Below, piece after piece: positions 26,101 to 37,105 of a stretch of DNA of 64,000 bases (positions within the stretch are counted from its first letter, which is position 1; every line of letters starts with the position of its first letter). The notes under the pieces were generated by a model. It was not told the origin of the DNA. It did no database searches and saw nothing but the letters and a program-made list of their open reading frames with translations. The DNA is taken from the NCBI GenBank assembly GCA_013398295.1, contig VZSF01000011.1, positions 455,554 through 519,553 of the forward strand. The letters are read 5' to 3'. Origin of the DNA: Chionis minor (taxonomy: Eukaryota > Chordata > Aves > Charadriiformes > Chionididae). The translations under genes and the position numbers were made by a program.

Positions 26101-26613
26101 GCATTTTGACAACACTTAGTTTATCATTTTCATCTACTGATACTGGACAGAAAATTCTAATTGAGGAAAACTTTGAAATGTAAAGGGAAGGAGAAAGGAA
26201 AATTACAACTATTTTGTGACTTCTCGTGTTCTGCCTCATTTTACATACTATTTAACCATTTACAACTGAGGATAAGCACTAATGTTTGTATAGTTGTTTG
26301 ATGATCTATGCCAAGTGAATATGATTGTCTTACCCTAATTCTTCACATGAAAGATACGACTTTAAAAACTGAACATTAACTGAAAACTGTTTTTCTTTTC
26401 CTCAGAAGAAAGATACATTTATGACCTAAAGTTATAGCCATATTTAGCTCAGGAGAAGAGTTTGTAGATAAAGTAGTTTATGCTTTTTAATGCAAAGTGG
26501 TAAGAAAGAATAGACATGATACAACATGTGATTTCACAGTGAAGGGTCTTGCACAGAGAAAATTTACAGAAGTAATGTTCCTGGGGTTTTTTCCTTATTT
26601 TTGCTTTTTCCAG

Positions 26614-26718
26614 ATTACCTATCTAGAGGATTACTGGCCCTACACACTGGATATTTTTCACCCACCTGAGTGCAGATGTTTACAGAATGAATGTCATTGC
26701 AACAACAGGACTGCGTAG
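26614..26718 (+). other. Possible 3'-terminal exon, weak
   Basis: A good acceptor-like signal (TTTTTGCTTTTTCCAG) ends at 26613 and is followed by 34 open codons beginning ITYLEDYWPYTLDIF, Cys-rich at the end, closing with TAG at 26716-26718. An ATTAAA that could serve for polyadenylation lies at 26735-26740. I do not recognise the protein and found no matching upstream exon in the window. Chance is at least as likely. Confidence 0.13.
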
Positions 26719-28175
26719 CTCCGTTTTAAGAACTATTAAAAAATGAGAAGTGAGTGGAGACAGTACCCTCAGAGACAGGACTCAGTGCTTTGCTCCAGTC
26801 TATATGCTGTTGTCCTTTAGCCTGAAAGGGCTCATGGAGCTTTTGCTATCACTGTTTCTATCCAAAAAGGAAATGACTAGGATAATATATTTGGTCATAA
26901 CTGAAGGATAGGAATGAAAGTGCAGCATGGACTTTCCTGATATTTTCAGGTTACTAGGCTGGATAACAACTTCATCAAATGAAATATTGATTTTTCTGAT
27001 GACAACTCCAAGCAGAATCCTATTTGAATTCAGCTCAACCTAATTGCTATTTATCTGGCATTAAAAGAAAAAATAGCAAAAAGGCTTTCCAGTTTAATGT
27101 ACCATAGCCTGTGAAGTTATATTTAAGCTTGACTATACATTGGGGATCCCTTGTACAGAGACAGACAGCTGCCAAAAAAGATAATAAATATTTAATTGAC
27201 TACTGTTATCCACTGCTTTTTTTTCAAATTCCACAACAAGGAAAAAGTAAATAACAACACAGACAGCTTTGGGCAGAGTACACAACTGAATAATATTCCC
27301 TAAGAATGTTTTGCATATGTTATTGATGAAGGTATGCACAGACTCCTATTTTGGGAAATGACGCATGAAATGTGCCATATACATTAAATGCTAGCAGGTA
27401 ATCCTACAAGGGGAAAACACCTTTTCTCCTTAGGATTTCTAATGTTTTGGAGCATTTCAAGCCTCTTAACTTGGAGACATAGAAATATAGTTAAATGCAA
27501 AAGCTGAATAGTTAAACTGGCAATGTTGACATTGAACTTACACAGTCATAAGCCATAAGAGTTAATAAATATAATATTTCATACATAGTATTTCGTATTT
27601 CAGGTCCAGAAGCCAAATTCTATTTCATATTATCTATGAAAAACACAGAAGATTTCAACTAAACCCTTAGTCATTCAATAAAAAAATAACTGTTGCTTGC
27701 AAACTGGCCAATAATTAAACACAAACACTAAGAGAAGCAGGGATACTACATCAAAAAATGAACTGTGTTAATTAATAAGATGAGTTTAGTTTTAGCAATT
27801 CATGAAAATATCTCAAAGCATATTCATTAGTGTTTTGCAGCACATTTTGTAAAACAAGCAATTGGTATGCAACTGTGATACAAATTTTCTTGAGGGCCAA
27901 TATGGTTAAAATATACTGCATATAATGATGGTTGAATCATATTTCTCCTCAGTCAGCAACAGGTGTGAAAACTCCTAAAAACAAATTTACAATTATAGTT
28001 GGGCCTATAATCTCGAGTTATGTCAGCTGCCAGATTTACCTAGACTCATATTTTTTCCAGAAAGGAAGGAATAAATTTTGACCATCCAAGCTGGACATTG
28101 TTTGGGGACAGGACAGTGGTGGTGGGGAACAAAACAAAACAAAAAATCAGCTTGAAAACTGAGACCAGTAACCAT

Positions 28176-28242
28176 GAATCACACACTCCCAGAATTGCTT
28201 AGGTTGAAAGGGACATCTTCAGATCACAGAGTCTAACCTAAC
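28176..28242 (-). mobile_element. Possible CR1 3' tail remnant
   Basis: GAATCACACACTCCCAGAATTGCTTAGG-like start, then GGTTGAAAGGGACATCTTCAGATCA and GTCTAACC, matches the layout of an inverted CR1 3' end but is heavily mutated. Boundaries are uncertain. Confidence 0.45.
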
Positions 28243-29340
28243 AGTGAAATACTATTTCTACCCTGAAGAGTTTTTTTTAACTGATGTCATCACTGTAGGT
28301 ACTTCACACAGGTTGAATTGGGTACTGCTGCCTTTAGTTTACTATTAGGCTTTTTCCTGTTTTGTATAAGGCCATGAAAAGCAACGGCAAAAAGATTTCA
28401 TAAAAACTTTAGTAAGAAGACAAGGAGGGGGAATAAGGATCCCATAATAACATGTAAGTGATTTTTAAAGTCACTTTACCAAGAGTTGTAATACTAGATG
28501 CAAAAGCAAATCAGTAAGGGAAAAACAATCTTCTCTTTTGAAGAAGAGCTCCCAAGTTTTACTGTCCAGAGTTCAACATTACAAATCAAGTCACACACTC
28601 TTAAACTTCATATTTGGCTGGTTTTTAGTCTCAGTTGTAACTTTTTCATTCCTGTGGTCAAAAATTACTTGAGAGGATTGCCCATGAGATTTTTCGTTGG
28701 TTTATTTCCATAATATTATAACAAAATCATTTAACAGCTTCTGTGTAAAAGCCTGTTCCTTTAGAAGAAATATCCATACAGCTACATGTCATGACACTTC
28801 ACGAAATATACATACAACTGCGTAACACTTCAAAGAGGAAGATGCCTTCCTTTTTTTATTGAACTTCACAAAATTCAAATTTCTGTATCTCAGGAAATTG
28901 TCCATAAAATCCAGCATGGATCTTCATAAAAACATTCTTTCCTTAATCTCTCAGAATATTTGGTCTCAGAAGATTTCCTGGCTTTGCTTTTTTTTTTTTT
29001 TTTTATTTTTTGGCCCTTCTTCAGCAGTGTGCAGCTGTGAAGAAAATCTTTGATATAATCTGAACAGCTATTAAAATTGAAACCAAGTAGACTCAAGGAA
29101 TATGAGAGTTCATCATATTAGGACTGACTATATCTACACAAAACTACTACTCATTTTACACAGATAGTTATTTCTGTTTAATCTCTATGAAACTTAACAA
29201 CTCACAGGTACTGAGCTGTTTCTTAGAAGTCTAACCATCCACCCTCTCTCCAACTTAATTTTTGGTTTCGTGGGGTATTTTTTCATAAAAATTCTCAAGA
29301 CTTCTATTAGACGGCAAAAAAAGAAAATGTTTTCATTAAA
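28243..29340. other. Unique AT-rich sequence, no gene seen
   Basis: No recognised gene. Contains a run of 17 T at 28988-29004. The plus and minus frames over 28859-29096 both run through that homopolymer. Confidence 0.6.
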
Positions 29341-30255
29341 CAGTGGGATTCAGTACACCCTCAGCAAACTGTGTGGTACAGTCAACATGCTGGAGGGAAG
29401 GGATGCCATCCAGAGGGACCTGGACAGGCTTGAGAAGTGGACCCCTGCAAACCTCATGAAGTTCAACAAGGCCATGTGTAAGGTCCTGCATGTGGGTCAG
29501 GGCAATCTCAGGCACAAATACAGGCTGGGCACAGAATCAACTGAGAGCCGCCCTGAGGAGAGGGACTTGGGGGATGTTGGTAGATGAGAAGTTCAACACG
29601 AGCTGGCAATGTGCACTCGCGGCCCAGAAAGCCAACCACATCCTGGGCTGCATCCCCAGCAGCTGTGGCCAGCAGGTCGAGGGAGGTGATTCTGCCCCTC
29701 TACTCCACTCTTGTGAGACCCCACCTGGAATACTGCATCCAGCTCTGGGGCCCCCAACATAAGAAGGACATGAACCTGTTGGAGCGAGTCCAGAGGGGGC
29801 CATGAAGATAATCAGAGAATTAGAGCACCTCTGCTGTGAGGACAGGCTGAGAGAGTTGGGGTTGTTCAGCCTGGACAAGAGAACACTCTGGGGAGACCTT
29901 ATAGCAGCCTTCCAGTGTCTGAAGGGTGCCTACAAGAAATCCGGAGAGGGACTTTTTACAAGGGCATGTAGCGATATACAAGGGGTAATGGCTTCAAACT
30001 GGAAGAGGGGAGATTTAGATTAGATCTCAGGAAGAAATTTTTCACTCTGAGTTTGGTGAGACACTGGAGCAGGTTGCCCAGGGAGATTGTGGAGGCCCCA
30101 TCCCTGGAAGTAAGTATTCAAGGTCAGGTCGGATGATGTTTTTGCGCAACTAGCTCTAGTGGGAGGTGTCCTTGTCCATGGCAGGGGGTTTGGAACTAGA
30201 TGATCTTTAAGGTCCCTTCCAACACAAATCATTCTACGATTCTATGATTCTATGA
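29341..30255 (+). mobile_element. CR1 LINE, 5'-truncated, with reverse-transcriptase motif deleted
   Basis: Plus-strand CR1 starting inside the reverse-transcriptase domain and running to an intact 3' tail (CATTCTACGATTCTATGATTC). Frame pieces carry [22 protein letters not shown] [22 protein letters not shown] and [17 protein letters not shown]. At 29363-29371 the reading SKLCG replaces the family's SKFADDTKLCG: six residues including the FADD catalytic motif are gone in frame, probably by recombination between flanking AAG codons. Two frame breaks (extra A near 29574; a lost base in the AGAGGGGGCC near 29795) are shared with the copy at 55298-56512. Positions 29622-29971 are identical to 55942-55593 read in reverse. 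Confidence 0.97.
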
Positions 30256-33200
30256 AAATAGTGAGCAGGCCTAAACCCAAGCTGTATTTATTGGCAGCTT
30301 CTCCCTCCAGCTCTTTGCTATTTCTATGAGAGTAAGAAGACAATATTCTTGCCTCAGGCTTGTGTCATGATAGAGATAATGTGATTACAGGTTTCTTTTC
30401 CTCAAGCTGAGACAGTGTACCTCTTGAAGTGGTTTGCCTAGGAGGTCTCATAAGATTTAAAGGATTTTTGCTGCATAAGTCATTGTGACAAGTGACAAGA
30501 ATAGCTGATTAGTCATTAAAATTGTTAGACATTGTTATTTATGGGTATGTCTGTTCTTTGGGGGTAATATAGCTTAGAAAAAGGGGGATGGGTGTATTCT
30601 TCAACAGCATCCAAAAATTTGCTATTAAATCTTGTTTCTGCTAGGTTGGAGCATTACTGTTTTGATGCTTCAGCTATTTTCATTGGTACATTTTTCACTG
30701 ATTATCTATTTTTTGAAAGTTTAGTGATACTAAACACACTGAAGCTATTTATTCATTGTTTGACATCTGCTGAGTTGGTTGGGTCATAAGTACACAGTTG
30801 TAATTGTTAATAATGATAATCCAGACACGCTACCATGGGAAGCACTCATGCAAAGTAGTTCTATTGATCTTGAATTTGCCAATAATCTGACAAGTTATTA
30901 ATTAGAGGAGGAACTCTAATAAAATTCTGTCTGTGTCTTTGCTGAAGATCAGAAGCAGAAATGAATTTTAAGGTGGTTTGGGTTTTTTGTTTTTTTTTTT
31001 CTCTTGCTAGGGCCATGGACTTATCCATCTTGTTTCAATTAGTACAAATACTAATTGGACAGATAAGGCTAGCTTTTGCTTATTTACCTATCTTGGCACA
31101 GATGTTAGGGACTGGATGCTGTGGCTTTGCAGAATGAACACGATCGCTTTCCTGTCACAAGGCTAGAAACTGTCCCTGCACTTACTGGAGACAGTAACAG
31201 GGATGCTACAATTCCTTTGCCATCTCCTGGAAATATTCTTTGATGTCTTCTCAGTCCAGGCTGGCTAAGACCACAAAATAATTAGTCAACAGTCTGAAAC
31301 AAGGCATTCATAATGTGCAGCCTTTTAAGAGAGTTAGCTTTGAGTTTCTTTGAGTGAGCAAAGTTTTTCACGTTAACTCTGTAGAGTTGATTTTAAGGAT
31401 CAATTTAAGTGAGAAATCAAAGTGAACCTTTGGAAAGGAGGATATAGGAATGAACACTACGTGCTCAGGAAAGGCAGAGGCTTGTTTTAAACTGTCAAAC
31501 TACTTTCCTTACAGCTATGGGCAATGACTCTCCACTTACTGCTGAATATTTTCTCCATGATTCTGCTTTCATTTTCTGTGTGATACTTAATAGGCTTTGA
31601 GATTACTTGCCCTTTTGGGGCATTGAGAGGTATAGACAGCCTCAATTTCTTTCTCATAATCTCATACTAAAAGGATTAGGAGGTCAGATACTTACCCGGT
31701 AAGCCTATACGTCTGTCTCGTCCTTCACTTTGTGTGAAGGTTTTTGGGGTTTTTTTCAGTTTCTTTTCTGCATGTTCAAACCAGGTAGTGCAGCTACTAG
31801 AGATGTGATAGTCTAAATAAGATAGCTGCCTCCCAGCAAACTAGGGGATTTTTTTGAATGTGGACTGTTAAAAGTCACGCTATGTTACTATAATAATTCA
31901 GAAATGTTTATGGGTTTAAAGAAAAGGGGAGGCTTGTTGATTGGAGTTTATTTCTCCACGTATTACTGTTAAATTCAGTGTTGGAAATATGCAAATGCAG
32001 AAGCTGTCTTAGACCTAGGCTGTATAAGATACCATCTACATAAATAAGTGTGTTTATGATTGCAGATCTTCGACGGACTGACAGCTCATCAACATAATGA
32101 CTAATGATGGGATGTTTGAATATTGTAAAATATGTCAATGAATATGCATTCCAGTTCTGAAATCAATTCATTGCAGCCATGTTTGTGCCTCTTCTGCATT
32201 TGGGTTTTGCACATACTTAAATGATTGTTTTCCTGTCTGGGAAGCAGATTTTAAAATTACCCACATATGTATTTATAGAAGCTGTCTTATAAATTGGTGT
32301 ACTTGCATATGCATGCCAGAAATGTCTGTGTACTCATTCAGTACACTGAAGAGTACTTCAGTGAAGTCTTAAGATGCATCTGTTCAACCCTACCTATGAA
32401 AAGAAACATTGAATTTTGGAGAAAAATGGTCTTGGAGGTATTAAAGTAAACAAACAAACAAAAAAAACCCATTAAAATGGTAAATAATTGCATACCAAAA
32501 ACAGATTCCAAGAAATTGATATGGGTATTCTGGGTGCAAAAAAAAACCCAACAAGGTTGTCTGGTAAATATTCCTTAGATCTTAGATAACATTTCTGTAA
32601 TTTTCTAACACATTCTAGCAACATGTTGTACTCATGATGATCAAATCCTATTACAATAGTAACATGCAGAATTAAGAATGTATTTCAGAGACACAAAAGC
32701 TAAGGTTACTTGAATAACCTAAGTTGTAAGCTCTATCAGCTACAAATATCCAGAGCAGCTCTTCAGATGGAAAGTCATGTAAGATCAAATGGGTACTGTA
32801 GTGAACACTGTAATCTCCCTGAAGTCATCAGATATCTTTTGAAGAGAAATTCCTTCTAATATTGAAACTTTTAAATAATCTTAAACCTAGTGGGATTGCT
32901 ATTAGAATGGAAAGTTTAAAATAGAGAAAATGGATAGAATAACATCTAGTCTAAGTTTGTTGAATAAGACAGGATGCACTGAATAAGTTTGGCTGATTGT
33001 TTGAAACTGTTCAGAGAGGTGTAATAATAGAACTTGACCGCAACACTGGAGGAAATATCTGCATTACCTTCACCTCACAAATGACAGCTGTACAGTCATA
33101 TTCTGTCACTTTTAAATGAAACCTTGGATTCTGTGAACAAAGATGAAAAATAATCTCATAATTTCAACAGAGATAATTCCTTCCCTCAACATTTGTTTTT

Positions 33201-34857
33201 TTAATTTCTTGTCACTTTCTCCTAGGAAATATAACATATATTAAAGGGTGTTCAGAGGACAAGAACGAAACAATAGAATTATAGTATGAGATCCAGAATT
33301 GTGAATTTTAAAGCAGTTCTGTAGAACAGGTACATTTATTCCACACAGTTTAGTGAGTGAAGTGTTATAATAAGAAAAATTGATTATTTTTCTGGTTTTC
33401 TGGATTTCTTTCGTGTAAATCCAATAACATTCGATTAAAAAGTTTGTTCTCTCAGATAGCTTTGTTCCTTAATACTTTGCAAAAAAGCCCAGATCCTTTA
33501 TTTTGTCATTTAAAGGAGAGTTAATTTCAAATTGATATAAAGTAAAATATTCCTAGTATGTGTATACTCTCTGTATATTTTATATTAATAAACAACATCG
33601 TATAATTTTATATAAAACAATGATATTGTACAGTCACTGAGAAAAGTGATACATGAATTAGTCGAAAAAGAGAAAAGGAGAGGAAAAAAATCCCCACAGA
33701 AAAGTGAAAATACGCCCCCTTCCCCTTAATGAAAATAAAGCTCATTTTCTGTACTAGACAAGAAATGCTTTAAGAGCAGTTGGTGCAAATCTTTTCAGAG
33801 TGCCAAGTCAAAGGGGAAAAAATCAGAGAGAAGGCAGAGGGAAATGACAGATTCAAGTGTAGAATTTCTTCCAAATATAACTTAATTTTTTTTAAATTAC
33901 AGCAACAAACTTATGCAAGACTAAGTTGGGAACTTCAAGGTTTCTTGTAATTTATCTTGTCTCTGCTCTTCACTCTTCTGTTTTGTTCTGTTGTATTTAG
34001 GTTTATAGTGCCATGAATATCCTAGTCTACTGTAGCTGATCTGAGTCAAGGGTTCTTTAGCACTACAAATAACACTTCAAACATCAACAAATAATCATCT
34101 TCCTAAAATTCTAATGAAAAACTATTGTATCTTTGTTCTTCTGTTCCATTTAAGTTGTGTAATTATCGTATTTGTTCTTTTCATGCCTGCTCCACATTTC
34201 TGATTTTCTTCTACTTTACCACAAGCTGAGAGTAATTGTCACTGTGGTTATAGAATTAGATGTAGTGATATATCAATCAATAGACAATAATACTTTATAG
34301 ATCTTCAAGATTTAAAAAATCCTGATTCTCTTTTTGTTTTTCTAAAATTTCCTTTCAATTTTCTCAGCAGCAGCAGAAAAATCTTTCAAATTACATAGTG
34401 AAATAGGTAGAAATACATACAAGAAACTGGATCAAAATCAAAGAAATACTAGAAGGGTAATCCATTGCAAATCCTAATTTTAAATAGACTAAAAGGATAT
34501 CTTGGAAATGTAGCTGATAATATTGAATTATACCTTATAACAATTTGGTGTAACTTACATACTTGTAACACAAGATTAGTTTAAATTCCTGTGGCCAAGA
34601 AACAGCACTTTGGGTTGAAGAGCGGTCTGAAACAAGGTGTATTAATTATTCTATGCTACAGATTCATTGCAGATTAAAATTCTTAAAAAAATTAAGAGTA
34701 GCTAAAAGACAGGAACTGGGGTGGGAATTAAATCTTCTGTGTTTTTAATAAAGTGAACAAATATTGCCAGTGAGGTATCACAAGGATCTAGGCTCAAAAC
34801 TTACATTTTCAGAATCTTTCTAACTACTCTAGTGACCAAGGATCTAACAAGGAAATG
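30256..34857. other. Unique AT-rich sequence, no gene seen
   Basis: About 4.6 kb with only simple tracts (T runs near 30990 and 31740, an AAAC-rich patch near 32449-32467). A perfect short hairpin CCTTCAC-loop-GTGAAGG sits near 31722. No frame looks coding. Confidence 0.6.
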
Positions 34858-37105
34858 TTCTCTGCTGGATTTGATGCTTACAAGCAAGGAAGGCCATGGA
34901 TGTGAAGGTCAGGGGTAACTCTGGCTGCAGTGACCATGAGATGGAGCAACAGGAGGGAACAGGAAAAAAAGTAGTACCACAACACTGGATTTCAGGGGAG
35001 CAGATTTTAATTTCTTCATAGATCTGCTTGGAAGAATCCAATGGAGTATGTCCCTGGAGAGAATAGAGCTCTGGAAGAACTGATTAATATTCAAAGATCA
35101 CTTTCTCCAAGCTTAAGAAGTGTCCCTCCTGACAGGCAGGGAATGAAGAAAAGTCAGAAGGAAGGCTTCATGGATGAGCAAGGAGCTCCTAATTGAACTC
35201 AGACATGAAAAGGAAGTGTAGAGGAGATGGAAGCAGGATCAGGTGACCCTGGAGGAGTACAGAACTGTCTCATCTTGCAGGGATGAGGCTGGGAAAGCCA
35301 TGGACAATCTGCAGGTGAATCTGGCAAGGGATGTGAATGGCAAAAAGAAAGGTTTCTGCAGATAAATGAAGAGCAAAAGGAAGACTAGGGAAAATATGAG
35401 CCCACTGCTCAATGGGATGGTAGATCAGGTGACAAATGACACAGAAAAGGTCAAGGCACTTACTGCCTTCTCTACCTTGGTCTTTACTGGTAAGACTGGC
35501 CTTCAGGAATCTCAAGTTCCTGACACCTGAGGGAGTCTGGAAAATGGAAGACTTAACCTTGGTGCAGGAAGACCAGGTTCAGGAGCACTGAAACAAACTG
35601 GACATACATTAATCCATAGGGCCTGATGGGTAGTACTCACGAGTGCTGAGGGAGCTGGTTGGTGGTGTTGTGAGGCCACTCTCAATTGTCTTTGAAAGGT
35701 CATGGTGATTGGAGAGGTTCCAAGAATAGATGACAAATGTCACCCCTATCTTCAAGAAGGGCAAAAAGAAAGATCTTCAGGGGAACTACAGGGTCAGCCT
35801 CATCTCAATCCCCAAGAAGGTGAGGGAGCAAATAATTCTAAAAACCATTTAGAATTATTGAAGGACAAGCAGATGACTAGGAGTAGTCAGCACAGATTTG
35901 TGAAGGGGGAATAATGTTTAACCAACCTGATAGCCTTCTACAATGAGGTGACTAGCTTGGTGGATAACAGGAGAGTGGTGAATGAGAGTAGTGGACATTG
36001 TTTAACCTACCTTTAGTAAGGCATTTGACACTGTCTCTTATAACATCCTCATAGACAAACTAATGAATTATGAATTAGAAAAGTGGACAGTGACATGGAC
36101 TGAAAACTGGCTGAACAGGTGGTCACAGAATATTATGATCAGTGGCACAAAGTCCAGTTAGAGACAAGTGATTGGTGGTGTACCCCAGGGGTAGACAGTG
36201 GGGCGATAGTATTTAATGTCCTCATTAATGACCTGGACAATGGGATAGACTGTACCCTCAGCAAGTTCACAGATGATACAAAACTGGAAGGAGTGGCTAA
36301 TATATGAGGGGTGCGCTGCCATTGAGAAGGACCTTGACAGACTAGAGAAATAGTCTGACGGGAACCTTATGAAGTTTAATAAGGGGAAATGCAAATTCCT
36401 GCACCTAGGCAGAAGTAAACCCAGGCACCACTGCAGGCTGGGAGCTGACCAATTGGAAAGCAGCTCCCCAGAGAAGAACTTGGGTTCCTGGTGGACAGCA
36501 AGCTGCCCATGACCCAGCAATCTGCCCTTGTGGCACAAAAGGCTAATGCCACCCTGGGCTATATTAGGAAGAGCACTACAGGGAGGTGAGTCTTTTTGTC
36601 TACTTGGCACCAGTGAGGTTACATCTGGAGCACTGTGTTGGGTGCTAGGCTCCTCAGTATAAGAACTCAGACTTACTGGAGTGAATCCAATGTAAGTCCA
36701 CAAAGATGTTAAAGATGTCTTTTGTATGAGGAGAGGCTGAGACAGCTGGGACTGTTTAAACCTGGAGAAGAGACGGCTCAGGGGGAAATCTCATTAATGT
36801 ATATAAACACTCAACGGAGCGAATGAAGACAAGGGAGCCAGACTCTTCTCAGCAGTGACCAGTGACTAGAAAAGAGGCAATGGGCACAAATAAAAGCACA
36901 TTAAATTCCACTGAACACAAGAAATCATTTTTTTTTTATTGCGAGCATGACCAGACACTTGGAACAGGTTGCCCAGAAGGGTTGTGGAGTCTCAGATCTG
37001 TGGAGATACTCAATACCTAACTAAATATGGACTGCTGTTTGAGCAGGGGTTGTTGAATGAGATGAACTTCAGAGGTCCTTCCCAACCTCAACAACTTTGT
37101 GATAC
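34858..37105 (+). mobile_element. CR1 LINE, old ~2.2-kb copy covering endonuclease end, RT and 3' tail
   Basis: Largest retroelement here, plus strand. It opens near the end of the endonuclease domain (ACAAGCAAGGAAGG, GGCTGCAGTGACCATGAGATGG) and passes through the linker (ATGAACAAGGAGCTCCT-like block near 35173). It crosses the RT core (GGAACTACAGGGTCAGCCTC near 35781; SKAFDTV-type block near 36012; CTLSKFTDDTKL in frame at 36251-36286) and finishes with AACAGGTTGCCCAGAAGG and a decayed tail near 37105. Stops and frameshifts break it throughout. In the FADD motif Ala is replaced by Thr (FTDD, 36266-36277), and the block before AGTAAGGCATTTGACAC appears to have lost the bases that encode the first catalytic Asp. 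Clearly older than the 29 kb and 55 kb copies. The long 181-codon minus-strand frame at 36158-36703 is its antisense shadow. Confidence 0.93.

Larger units (their letters stand above)
19213..28175. other. Unique AT-rich sequence, no confirmed gene
   Basis: About 9 kb with no recognised repeat apart from simple tracts, including A12 near 23262. Notable weak signals are the 162-codon plus frame at 24923-25411 and an acceptor-like site followed by a short frame at 26614, listed separately. The 77- and 84-codon frames at 25861-26119 overlap on opposite strands and cannot both be real. Neither has a recognisable domain. Confidence 0.5.

Noticed and set aside
25861..26119. Overlapping 84-codon (-) and 77-codon (+) frames
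   Set aside because: They mirror each other on opposite strands, lack domains and lack splice borders.
31716..31740. Short perfect hairpin CCTTCAC/GTGAAGG followed by T-rich DNA
   Set aside because: Looks like a bacterial-type terminator, but this is vertebrate DNA; a 7-bp stem is common by chance.
36158..36703. 181-codon minus-strand frame, the longest in the window
   Set aside because: It is antisense to an old plus-strand CR1 RT region; no independent coding signal.
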